A stretch of DNA of 64,000 nt from Micromonospora sp. NBC_01796 (GTDB lineage: Bacteria; Actinomycetota; Actinomycetes; Mycobacteriales; Micromonosporaceae). Shown here one piece after another: positions 56,503 through 64,000 of this stretch (the stretch's first letter is position 1; every line of letters begins with the position of its first letter). The notes beneath the pieces were generated by a model that was given only the letters and a program-made list of their open reading frames with translations, was not told the origin of the DNA and did not search any database. The position numbers were made by a program, and so were the translations under genes. The stretch lies in assembly GCF_035917455.1 (NCBI RefSeq), contig NZ_CP109078.1:2046001-2110000 (forward strand), in the 5' to 3' direction.

Positions 56503-56871
56503 CTACGAACGGACGAGGCGGGCGATGGCGTCGGACGCTTCCTTGACCTTGGCGGACGGGTCACTGCCGTCCCGGGCCGCCTCCATCACGCAGTGCGCGA
56601 TGTGTCCCTCCAGCAGGCCGACCGCAACAGCCTGGAGTGCCTTGGTCGCGGCCGAGATCTGGGTGAGCACGTCGATGCAGTACGTGTCCTCCTCGACCAT
56701 TCGGTGCAGGCCGCGTACCTGGCCCTCGACCCGGCGCAGTCGACCGAGGATGGCCTGCTTGTCCGAGGCGTACCAGTAGGGGCCGTGCCCGGCTGCGGCC
56801 GGAGCGGCGTCGGCGGAGGGGGCCGGAGCGGGGTCGGCGGGAGGGGTCTGCGCCGGCGGCTCTTCGGTCAT
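56503..56871 (-). CDS. csoR: copper-sensing transcriptional repressor CsoR
   Basis: A 122-residue repressor that leaves DNA when it binds Cu(I). The core (ILGRLRRVEGQVRGLHRMVEEDTYCIDVLTQISAATKALQAVAVGLLEGHIAHCVMEA) shows the Cys-His-Cys copper site: C in TYCID, then H and C in EGHIAHC. A Pro/Ala-rich N-terminal tail of about 30 residues precedes it. It heads an operon with the His-rich membrane protein. Confidence 0.92.
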   Translation of the reverse strand: MTEEPPAQTPPADPAPAPSADAAPAAAGHGPYWYASDKQAILGRLRRVEGQVRGLHRMVEEDTYCIDVLTQISAATKALQAVAVGLLEGHIAHCVMEAARDGSDPSAKVKEASDAIARLVRS

Positions 56872-56881
56872 GCCGAGCAGA

Positions 56882-56898
56882 ATACCCCCCGGTCGTAT
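56882..56898. promoter_or_regulatory. CsoR-type operator
   Basis: ATACCCCCC-GGTCGTAT is an imperfect inverted repeat matching the GC-rich ATACCCCCC/GGGGGTAT form of CsoR sites. It ends 10 bp upstream of the csoR start, so CsoR probably represses its own operon and perhaps the divergent NlpC/P60 gene. Confidence 0.65.
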
Positions 56899-56956
56899 CC
56901 ACGCCCATCTCGGTGGATCCCGTCGCCAACGTCGATGGTCAGTCGTTGAGCAGGTC

Positions 56957-57940
56957 GTGCCGACAACCGTCGTACCGCGCCGCACTGCGGCGTTCGCAGC
57001 CGGGATGTCCGTCGTGTTGGCGCTCGCCGCCGCGCCCGAGCCGGCTGATGCCGAGCCACCCGGCAAGACCACCGAACAGCAGCTCGCCGCCGCTGCCGAG
57101 CAGCTCGAGATCGTCATCGAGCAGTACAACGGCCTGCACGAGGAGCTGCGCGGGTCCCGGGTTCGGGCGGCCGAGCTGGACCGCGACCTGGCCGTACTGG
57201 CGGACGCCATGACCGCTCACCGCGCGGAGGCGGCCCGGCTGGCGGCCCAGGTCTACCGGGGGCACGGGGCGCAGCCGCTCGCGGCCGTCTCGGCGCTGCT
57301 CACCGCGTCCACCGACGACCTGCTCGGTTCCCTGTTGATGTTGAACCGGCTGAGTCGGGACCAGCGTCGGATCGTCGCGCAGCTCGCGGTCACCCACGAT
57401 CAGCTCTCCGTCGCCCGAGCCGAGGCGCGGGCGCTGGACGAGCAGCAGCGGGTCCAGGAACGCCAACTGGCGTTGCGCAAGCAGCACATCGAGGGCGAGA
57501 TCAGCCGGCTGAGCCGACTGCGGGACGCGACCGGCGAGCGCGAGCCCGCCCCACCCCGGTCCGCGCCCCGCCCACCCGGCGACCTGGGCAGCGGTGCCGC
57601 CGCGTCGGCGGTCCGGTTCGCGTACGCCCAGCTCGGCAAGCGTTACCAGTGGGGCGGCGAGGGCCCGGACGGGTACGACTGCTCCGGCCTCACCTCGGCC
57701 GCCTGGCGCGCGGGCGGTGTGCAGTTGCCGCACAACGCCGCCCGGCAGTGGCGCGTGGTGAAGCGGATCAGCCGTGCCGAGCGCCAGCCCGGCGACCTGG
57801 TCTTCTACTACGCCGACATCCACCACGTGGGGATCTACGTCGGCGACGGCAACATCATCCACGCCCCCCGTTCCGGCAAACCGGTCCAACTAGAACGCGT
57901 CGACTACCAACCCATCCACGGCTACGGCCGCCCCACCTGA
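56957..57940 (+). CDS. secreted NlpC/P60 peptidoglycan hydrolase
   Basis: A 327-residue exported cysteine peptidase that cuts peptidoglycan peptides. The signal region is near residues 10-35 (AAFAAGMSVVLALAAAPEPADA). A coiled coil (about 40-200) precedes the NlpC/P60 domain (about 215-327) with catalytic Cys in GYDCSGLT and His in DIHHVGIYVG. GTG 56957 is chosen; the frame is open upstream but overlaps the csoR start and operator. Confidence 0.87.
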   Translation: MPTTVVPRRTAAFAAGMSVVLALAAAPEPADAEPPGKTTEQQLAAAAEQLEIVIEQYNGLHEELRGSRVRAAELDRDLAVLADAMTAHRAEAARLAAQVYRGHGAQPLAAVSALLTASTDDLLGSLLMLNRLSRDQRRIVAQLAVTHDQLSVARAEARALDEQQRVQERQLALRKQHIEGEISRLSRLRDATGEREPAPPRSAPRPPGDLGSGAAASAVRFAYAQLGKRYQWGGEGPDGYDCSGLTSAAWRAGGVQLPHNAARQWRVVKRISRAERQPGDLVFYYADIHHVGIYVGDGNIIHAPRSGKPVQLERVDYQPIHGYGRPT

Positions 57941-57971
57941 CCGCGCCCCCCTCCCCCTCCTCCCCTGGCGC

Positions 57972-58029
57972 CTAATACAGAGAAAGAGTGGTTATCCAGC
58001 GTCGGATAGCCACTCTTTCTCTGTATTAG
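57972..58029. repeat. 26-bp near-perfect inverted repeat with 6-nt loop
   Basis: Arms begin CTAATACAGAGAAAGAGTGG and pair over 26 positions with one G-U. GC content is far below the surroundings. It lies between the convergent NlpC/P60 and RecQ genes. It could terminate both transcripts, although no U-tract follows. Confidence 0.75.
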
Positions 58030-58072
58030 TGGCCGACCGGCGGGCGGGCGGGCACGGGGCGGGTGGGGTGGG

Positions 58073-60238
58073 TTAGGCGGCGAGGGCTAGGGACAGGGGG
58101 AGGACGGCGGGGGCGCCGGAGCGGCGGAGCAGGCGGGCGACCATGGTCATGGTCCAGCCGGAGTCGACCAGGTCGTCGATCAGCAGGACCGGACCGTCGA
58201 GGTCGGCGAGGGCGTCGGCCAGTGCCGGCGGTACGGCAAAAGCGTCGTGCAGTACGCGTACGCGTTGGGCGCTGTTGCCGCGCGGACCGTCACCGCCGGA
58301 CGCGCCTTCGCGGGCCGGCACCTCCCCCAGCAGCGGTAACCGGCCGACGGTGGCGATCCGCTCGGCGAGGCTGTGCACGAGTCGGGGGCGGCGCCGGGAG
58401 CCGATCGCGACCACCGCCACCGGGCGGGCCGGCCAGGGGTCGGAGCCGCGCGACCAGTCCCGGAGCACCTCGACCATCGCCGCCGCCACGTCGTCGGGGA
58501 TGGTCGCGTCGGTGGCCTCCGGCGCCACGAGATTACGCAGCCGCCCTCCCCAGCCCAGGTCGGAGAGGCGCCCGAGGGCCCGGCCGGGCAGTGCCTGCTC
58601 GCTCGGGCCGATCTTGCCGCGCAGCGGTACGCCGACCGCCTCCAGACCGGTCGGCCAGAGCTTCTTCGGCGCGATGTCCACGCCGGGGCGGCCGAGCCAG
58701 GCCTGCGCGGCGGCGAGCGCGGGCGCGGAAACGTCGGTGTTGTACTGTCCGCCCGCGCACCGGTCACACCGTCCACAGGGGACGGCCTCGGGGTCGTCCA
58801 GGCAGCGGCGGAGAAACTCCATCCGGCAGTCGGTGGTGCTCACGTACTCGCGCATCGACTGCTGCTCGGCGGTGCGTGCCTGGGCCACCCGGCGCAGCCG
58901 GGCCTCGTCGTACTGCCACGGTTGCCCGGTGGCCAGCCAGCCACCGCGTACGCGACGCACCGCGCCGTCGACGTCGAGCACCTTCAGCATCAGTTCGAGC
59001 CGGGTACGCCGAAGGTCGACGATCGGCTCCAGCGCGGGTGTGGACAGTGGACGGTCGGGGTCCAGTGCGCCGAGCACGGCGCGTACCTGCTCCTCGGGCG
59101 GGAAGGCGAGCGAGGCGAAGTAACGCCAGATCGCCTGGTCCTCGGCACCGGGCAGGAGCAGCACCTCGGCGTGCTCGACCGCGCGCCCGGCCCGGCCGAC
59201 CTGCTGGTAGTAGGCGATCGGCGAGGGCGGTGCGCCAAGATGGGCGACAAATCCGAGGTCCGGCTTGTCGAACCCCATGCCCAGCGCCGACGTCGCCACC
59301 AACGCCTTGATCTTGTTGTCGAGCAGGTCCTGCTCGGCGGCCCGGCGTTCGGCGTCGTCGGACTGCCCGGTGTACGCGGCCACGGCGTACCCACGGGAAC
59401 GGAGGAACTCGGCCGTCTCACCGGCCGCCGCGACGGTGAGGGTGTAGATGATCCCCGAGCCGGGCAGCTCGTCGAGGTGGTCGGCGAGCCAGCCGAGCCG
59501 GTGCGCCGGACTCGGCAGGTCGAGTACGGCCAACCGCAGCGAGGCCCGGTCCAGGGCCCCGCGCAGGACCAGCGCCCCACCGGTCTGACCGGGTGCGGTG
59601 CCGGTGTTGAGCTGTTCGGCCACGTCGTCGGTGACCCGCTGGTTGGCGGTGGCGGTGGTGGCCAGCACCGGGGTCCGGTCCGGCAACCCGGCGAGGAACG
59701 TACGCAGCCGGCGGTAGTCGGGGCGGAAGTCGTGTCCCCAGTCGGAGACGCAGTGCGCCTCGTCGACCACGAGCAGTCCGGTGGTGGCCGCGAGCCGGGG
59801 CAGCACGCTGTCCCGGAAGTCGGGGTTGTTCAGCCGCTCCGGGCTGATCAGCAGGACGTCGACCGTACCGGCGTGGATCTCTCTGGCGATCTCATCCCAT
59901 TCGTCCAGGTTCGCGGAGTTGATCGTACGAGCCCGGATGCCCGCCCGAGCCGCCGCCTCCACCTGGTTGCGCATCAGCGCCAGCAGCGGCGACACGATCA
60001 CGGTCGGCCCGGCGGCTCCACTCCCGCTCCCGTCCCCGGCGCGCAGCAACGCCGTGGCCACGAAGTAGACCGCCGACTTGCCCCATCCGGTGCGCTGTAC
60101 GCAGAGCACCCGTCGCTGGTCGACCACCAGCGCCTCGATCGCCCGCCACTGGTCCTCGCGGAGCCGGGCGTGATCACCGGCGAGCCGGCGCAACACCGCC
60201 TCGGCCCGTTCCCGTACCGCCACCCGGTCATCTGTCAC
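58073..60238 (-). CDS. RecQ-family DNA helicase fused to a phosphoribosyltransferase-like domain
   Basis: A 721-residue protein. The RecQ helicase core (about 10-350) has TGWGKS (Walker A), DEAH in VVDEAHCVSDWGHDFRPDY, and QVGRAGR. A zinc-binding Cys set (CRMEFLRRC..CGRCDRC) follows. The last about 170 residues form a phosphoribosyltransferase-like domain with the PRPP motif VLLIDDLVDSGWT. No HRDC domain is seen. Helicase function is firm; the C-terminal domain may bind nucleotides without catalysis. Confidence 0.88.
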   Translation of the reverse strand: MTDDRVAVRERAEAVLRRLAGDHARLREDQWRAIEALVVDQRRVLCVQRTGWGKSAVYFVATALLRAGDGSGSGAAGPTVIVSPLLALMRNQVEAAARAGIRARTINSANLDEWDEIAREIHAGTVDVLLISPERLNNPDFRDSVLPRLAATTGLLVVDEAHCVSDWGHDFRPDYRRLRTFLAGLPDRTPVLATTATANQRVTDDVAEQLNTGTAPGQTGGALVLRGALDRASLRLAVLDLPSPAHRLGWLADHLDELPGSGIIYTLTVAAAGETAEFLRSRGYAVAAYTGQSDDAERRAAEQDLLDNKIKALVATSALGMGFDKPDLGFVAHLGAPPSPIAYYQQVGRAGRAVEHAEVLLLPGAEDQAIWRYFASLAFPPEEQVRAVLGALDPDRPLSTPALEPIVDLRRTRLELMLKVLDVDGAVRRVRGGWLATGQPWQYDEARLRRVAQARTAEQQSMREYVSTTDCRMEFLRRCLDDPEAVPCGRCDRCAGGQYNTDVSAPALAAAQAWLGRPGVDIAPKKLWPTGLEAVGVPLRGKIGPSEQALPGRALGRLSDLGWGGRLRNLVAPEATDATIPDDVAAAMVEVLRDWSRGSDPWPARPVAVVAIGSRRRPRLVHSLAERIATVGRLPLLGEVPAREGASGGDGPRGNSAQRVRVLHDAFAVPPALADALADLDGPVLLIDDLVDSGWTMTMVARLLRRSGAPAVLPLSLALAA

Positions 60239-60347
60239 CTGGCATTTCTACCAGCGCGGACGGACGTTTCCGTCGTACCCGCCCCCGGGATCGCCGATCC
60301 AGGCAGAGATCGGCACGAACCCGGCGGACGTGTCGCCATCTTCCCGA

Positions 60348-62084
60348 TCAGGCGGGCGCCGCGGCGGTGATCGGGGGTTGGAACAGGAGGACTTCGCGAA
60401 GCTGGTTCAGTACGCCACGGGGAAGGCGGGAACGGGCGGCGAAGTCGTCCATCGAGGTGAACCCGCCCCGCTGGGACCGCTCGTGGGCGATGTGCCGCCC
60501 CTGCTCCGGCGTGATCCCGGGCAGACTCCAGAGCACCTGGTCGATGACCGCGTTGACGTCGATCAGGCCGCCGTCGTCGAAGGAGCGCAGCAGATCGGGC
60601 CGACCGATCTGGAGGTCGACCCGAGCCGCCGGGTAGTGGTAGAAGAGGTGTCGGGCCTGCTCCCGACGCGTACGTTGGGCCGCCATGAAGGCGGCCGGGA
60701 TCCCGACGGATCGAGCCGATCGCCAGTGCATCACGAGGACGAAGGCCACTCCACCGAACGAGATCACTCCCCAGTAGAACACCGCGACGACGTCGAAAAC
60801 GTGCAGGTCCTCCTCGAGCGGCCCCTGTCCCCAGGTCATGAACAGCCCGGTCAGGATCAGGATGACCAAGGCGGTCACCCCCAGCCAGACGCTGCGCCGT
60901 CGACCCGCGTAGTAGGCGATGATCCCCCAGGTCATGAAACCGAGGCTGCCGATCACGACCAGTAGCCCGAACCCGGTCTCGGCCCAACCGCCGAACAGTT
61001 TGCCGGGGTGTCCCGACGGTTGCGCGCCGGTCACCGGGGCGAACTGGAACGGCAGCGGCATGGGCGGCGCCGGGGGCAACTGGGCCGCCTGCGGGACCGG
61101 AGTCGCGACCGGGGCCGGGATCACGGTCGGCGGCACAGCGGTCAGCACGGATGCGGGTGCGGCAGTCACCACGGGCACGGCTCCCGGCATCGCGACGGGC
61201 ACGGCTTCCGACGACGCGACGGGCACGGCTCCCGGCATCGCGACGGGTGCGGGCACGGCCGGGGCGACCAGGACCGGCGGTACGAGCCGATCCGGCTCGC
61301 CCGCTACGCCCAGTGCCGGATCGGACCGCAGGATCCGCCGGTGCAACTCCTGCAGGCTCTCGCCGGGCTCGACGCCGTACTCCTCGCTGAGCAGTGCCCG
61401 TACCTCGCGGAACGCCGCCAGGGCCTCGGCCTGCCGGCCGGAGCGGTAGAGCGCCAGCATCAGCAGCCCGTGCAACTGCTCCCGGACCGGGAACCGGCCG
61501 ACCGCCTGGATCAGGTCGGTGACCATCTCCTTGTGGCGCCCGAGATTCAGCTCGGTCTCGGCCCACGATTCCAGGGCCGCCGCCCGACCCTCGATCAGCC
61601 GGGCCCGCGCCGAGTCGAAGAACGTACCGGTGAAGCCGACGAGTGGCTCGCCCCGCCAGAGCGCGAGTGCCTGCCGGAGTTCGTCGGCCGCCTCACCCAG
61701 CCGTCCCTGCGTACGCGCGGCGGTCGCCCGCCGTACCCGGCGCTCGAAGAGTTCCGTGTCGAGGTTCTCGGCGGAGACCCGCAACTGGTAACCGGTGTCG
61801 GTGAGGGTCAACAGTTGCCCCGGACTGCGCGGCGATCGTTCCGGTTCCAGGATCCGGCGCAGCCCGGCGACGTACTTCTGCACCACGTTGGGGCCGTTCA
61901 TCGGCGGGTCGTCCTGCCACACCGCGTCGACGATCTGGGTGGGCGAGACCGGACGTCCGGCATAGAGCAGGAGCATGGCGAGCACCGCCCGTTGCTTGCC
62001 CGGCCCGAGGTCCAGTTCCCGGTCCCCGTGCCACGCCCGCAGCGGTCCGAGAAGTTCGAAGCGCAGGCCCGCCCCCATGTGCAC
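60348..62084 (-). CDS. membrane-tethered SARP regulator with C-terminal helix-hairpin-helix
   Basis: A 578-residue regulator. An OmpR-type DNA-binding domain (about 8-100: RFELLGPLRAWHGDRELDLGPGKQRAVLAMLLL) is followed by a bacterial transcriptional activation domain (about 105-255). Then come a Val/Pro/Ala-rich linker (about 265-345), about three or four membrane helices (370-470) and a C-terminal HhH region (VNAVIDQVLWSLPGITPEQG..GGFTSMDDF, about 510-560). SARPs normally have no membrane part. Divergent from the lipoprotein genes by 153 bp. Confidence 0.85.
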   Translation of the reverse strand: MHMGAGLRFELLGPLRAWHGDRELDLGPGKQRAVLAMLLLYAGRPVSPTQIVDAVWQDDPPMNGPNVVQKYVAGLRRILEPERSPRSPGQLLTLTDTGYQLRVSAENLDTELFERRVRRATAARTQGRLGEAADELRQALALWRGEPLVGFTGTFFDSARARLIEGRAAALESWAETELNLGRHKEMVTDLIQAVGRFPVREQLHGLLMLALYRSGRQAEALAAFREVRALLSEEYGVEPGESLQELHRRILRSDPALGVAGEPDRLVPPVLVAPAVPAPVAMPGAVPVASSEAVPVAMPGAVPVVTAAPASVLTAVPPTVIPAPVATPVPQAAQLPPAPPMPLPFQFAPVTGAQPSGHPGKLFGGWAETGFGLLVVIGSLGFMTWGIIAYYAGRRRSVWLGVTALVILILTGLFMTWGQGPLEEDLHVFDVVAVFYWGVISFGGVAFVLVMHWRSARSVGIPAAFMAAQRTRREQARHLFYHYPAARVDLQIGRPDLLRSFDDGGLIDVNAVIDQVLWSLPGITPEQGRHIAHERSQRGGFTSMDDFAARSRLPRGVLNQLREVLLFQPPITAAAPA

Positions 62085-62109
62085 CTCGCTCCTGACCTCG
62101 GATTCCGCC

Positions 62110-62163
62110 GACGGCAGTACACGTCAGCCGGACGGCAGCATAACGACAGTCGTCCGGCAGTAT
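62110..62163. promoter_or_regulatory. three CGGCAG direct repeats (SARP-box-like)
   Basis: CGGCAG occurs at 62112-62117, 62133-62138 and 62155-62160, spaced 21 and 22 bp, i.e. two helical turns. Each is followed by (T/C)A. SARP proteins bind heptameric direct repeats at 11- or 22-bp spacing, so these lie where the divergent SARP would bind. Confidence 0.55.
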
Positions 62164-62237
62164 GTGCGAGCACTCTCATGATCGACACGAACGTCCCCGC
62201 CCGGATCAGCCGGGCGGACCTTAACGGAGAGATAGAC

Positions 62238-63062
62238 ATGCGGCGACGAAACACCATGATTCACACCCTTCGGCGGGCGACCGTCACCGTCGCGGCAGTC
62301 ACGGCAGCGGCTGGCCTGCTGGCCGGATGTGGGCAGGACACGGCCGGGTCGGAGGCGGCACCGGCGGCGACGACCGCAGCGCCCAACCCCAAGGAGACCC
62401 TGCTCGCCGCCGTCCCGGACGAGACCCGTCCCGGCTTCAGCTACACCATCAAGGACTGGGAGACGACCCTCACCGGCGAGGTGGCGCCGACGACCAAGGC
62501 GACGCACCTGCGGATGGAGATCAAGGAAGAGTCGCTGGGCTTCACCATGCACATGGCGTACCTGACCGTGGACAAGCAGAGCTGGACCAAGATCACCTTC
62601 ACCGAAACCAAGGGCCTCACCGGGCTGCCGAAATTGCCCGCGAAGTGGATGCTGCTGGATCCGGCCAAGCTGACCGACGCGGAAGGCGTGCCGACCGAGT
62701 ACACGGGCGCTGACGTGGCCGACCTGAAGCCGCTGCTGGCGAACACGACCATCACCGAGAGCGCCGCAGGAAAGTACGCCGGCACCGTCGACCTGAGCGG
62801 CGCGGCCGGTACCAACATCTTCTCGGAGGAGACCGCCGCCGGGATCGGCGAGGCGGCGAAGACCCTGCCCTTCCAGGCGACCGTCGACGCCGAGGGCCGG
62901 CTCACCAGCTTCCTGGTGAACGTGCCCACGGTGGGCAAGACCAAGGCGTACGACTACAGCGTCACCTACGCCGACTACGGCACCGCCCCGGCTGTGGCCG
63001 TACCGGCTGCCGCTGACGCGGTCGCGGCACCGGCTGCGGCGTACGAGCTGATCAACTCCTGA
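62238..63062 (+). CDS. putative lipoprotein, paralog 1
   Basis: A 274-residue exported protein with lipobox LLAGCGQD after the signal helix. The mature part (TLLAAVPDETRPGFSYTIKDWETTLTGEVAP...) resembles LppX/LolA-like lipoproteins in length and beta content, but I do not recognise a family. ATG 62238 has GGAGAG upstream. A clear paralog follows 182 bp later. Divergent from the SARP regulator. Confidence 0.8.
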   Translation: MRRRNTMIHTLRRATVTVAAVTAAAGLLAGCGQDTAGSEAAPAATTAAPNPKETLLAAVPDETRPGFSYTIKDWETTLTGEVAPTTKATHLRMEIKEESLGFTMHMAYLTVDKQSWTKITFTETKGLTGLPKLPAKWMLLDPAKLTDAEGVPTEYTGADVADLKPLLANTTITESAAGKYAGTVDLSGAAGTNIFSEETAAGIGEAAKTLPFQATVDAEGRLTSFLVNVPTVGKTKAYDYSVTYADYGTAPAVAVPAAADAVAAPAAAYELINS

Positions 63063-63244
63063 TCCTGAGCACGTGACGAGGGGGTGGCGGCCACACGGGG
63101 GGCCGCCACCCCCTCCGCGCGCCGAACGGGGCACCGGGTGGGCCCGGGCGGCCGGTGGCGGTCATCCGGCAGGATCGCCGACGGTCCACAATCGACAGAT
63201 ACCTGCCGCGGACCAACGTCGCGCGACCACCGACAGGGACGGAC

Positions 63245-64000
63245 ATGCAGCAATCGCACGTCACTCACAGCAAGGCGCTACGCAACTTCGGCCTCACGGT
63301 CGGGATCACGTTGATCGTCTGCCTGCTCGGCGCCCTGTGCCAGTGCGGAGGCGAACCGGTGGCCGAGGCGCCGCCGGGCGAGAAGTCGAGGCTCTTCGCC
63401 GCACTTCCGAGCGCTACCGGACCCGGCTTCGGTTACACCATCACCAACTGGGAGCGGACCTTCGTCGGCGAGGTGGGGCCGTCCGCCGGAGCTTTCCAAC
63501 AGCGGACATCGCACCGCAACCAGGAGTTGGGCGCCACCGTGGAGGTGACCTATCTCTGTTCGCGTAACCAGATCTGGGCGAAGGTCGAGTTCACCGACGC
63601 GAAGGATCCCAGGAAGCTGCCGACCTTCCCGGACGAGTGGATGCTGTTGAACTACAGCCGGATGCACGTCGACACACCGATGCCACCGAGGTACACGGAG
63701 CCGGACGTGGGCGGCGTCTGGGGGTTGCTGTCACACGCCACCTCGGTGAACGAGAGCGAGCCCGGGATCTTCACCGGGCGGGTCGACCTGGCGGGCGGGG
63801 CGGCGGAGAAGTACCTGTCCGAGGAGGCGGTCCAGAAGCTCGGCGACACGGGTGTATGGCTGCCCTTCCGGGCCACGCTCGACCAGCAGGGCCGCCTCGC
63901 CACCATGGCGGTCAGCGTCCCCAAGGTCGGCGACACCGAAGCGTACGAACACACCATCACCTACCGCAATTACGGCACCACCCCCACAATCTCCCTCCCC
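63245..64000 (+). CDS. putative lipoprotein-like paralog 2, truncated by window edge
   Basis: The open frame runs 252 codons to the window end without a stop. It begins MQQSHVTHSKALRNFGLTVG with a hydrophobic segment and ends ...TYRNYGTTPTISLP. It aligns throughout with paralog 1: LFAALPSATGPGFGYTITNWERTFVGEVGP, KLPTFPDEWMLLNY and ITYRNYGTTP. The lipobox is weak (GALCQCGG). The motif CGGCAGGAT occurs in its upstream region. Confidence 0.78.
   Translation, partial: MQQSHVTHSKALRNFGLTVGITLIVCLLGALCQCGGEPVAEAPPGEKSRLFAALPSATGPGFGYTITNWERTFVGEVGPSAGAFQQRTSHRNQELGATVEVTYLCSRNQIWAKVEFTDAKDPRKLPTFPDEWMLLNYSRMHVDTPMPPRYTEPDVGGVWGLLSHATSVNESEPGIFTGRVDLAGGAAEKYLSEEAVQKLGDTGVWLPFRATLDQQGRLATMAVSVPKVGDTEAYEHTITYRNYGTTPTISLP

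Overview
The window is high-GC DNA with GTG/ATG starts, strong AGGAGG-type ribosome sites and many 4-base stop/start overlaps. Gene content points to an actinobacterium of the Micromonosporaceae type: HadA/HadB dehydratases beside rpmG and secE, MoeZ, DUF3107, DUF3152, CsoR, SARP and ECF regulators. No genus is claimed.

Layout. 0-2.5 kb (minus strand) is the conserved secE / tRNA-Trp / hadB-hadA / rpmG / tRNA-Met / tRNA-Thr block. 2.5-5.3 kb holds a membrane GGDEF-EAL protein and a 56-residue membrane peptide just upstream of it. 5.3-6.8 kb is a long gene-free promoter region in front of a secreted CE15-CBM2 esterase (6.8-8.5 kb). 8.5-14.8 kb is an accessory island between two imperfect copies of a roughly 190-bp sequence that carries a hairpin and a tRNA-Tyr 3' part. 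The right copy contains the intact tRNA-Tyr gene; the left copy is a degraded fragment. The island holds a membrane protein with a 12-residue repeat solenoid, a PD-(D/E)XK nuclease/DUF2075 helicase fusion, a divergent MazG-like pyrophosphohydrolase, and a modification-dependent restriction enzyme with EVE-like, sulfur-binding-domain-like and HNH parts. No integrase is visible. I read it as a compact defence island and the best candidate for an undescribed system.

15-31 kb holds yajQ, an MFS exporter, htpX and a scattered partial complex I set: nuoB, C, H, I, J, K, L, M, N, with no A, D, E, F or G in the window. It is interrupted by Uma2, SnoaL-like, glucose-dehydrogenase-like and DUF2252 genes. 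30.6-36.2 kb carries an ECF sigma factor with a downstream membrane protein, secreted proteins, a DUF305 lipoprotein, an AA10 lytic polysaccharide monooxygenase and uppP. 36.3-46.4 kb holds a PLP decarboxylase coupled to an MFS carrier, an alkyltransferase-like protein, proB-proA, a QW-repeat protein, moeZ, a DUF3152 metalloprotease and an alpha/beta hydrolase. 46.5-54.6 kb holds a very Pro-rich 1004-residue protein, TetR, DUF3107, a DEAD-box helicase with a long leader, a methyltransferase and a small membrane protein. 55-64 kb holds an XRE regulator, a csoR copper operon with a recognisable operator, an NlpC/P60 hydrolase, a RecQ-phosphoribosyltransferase fusion, a membrane-tethered SARP regulator with three direct repeats in its divergent promoter, and two tandem paralogous lipoprotein-type genes, the last cut by the window edge.

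Strong hairpins separate many units. Most are ordinary GC-rich terminators. Two are unusual: long, AT-richer, nearly perfect inverted repeats at 27382-27445 and 57972-58029.
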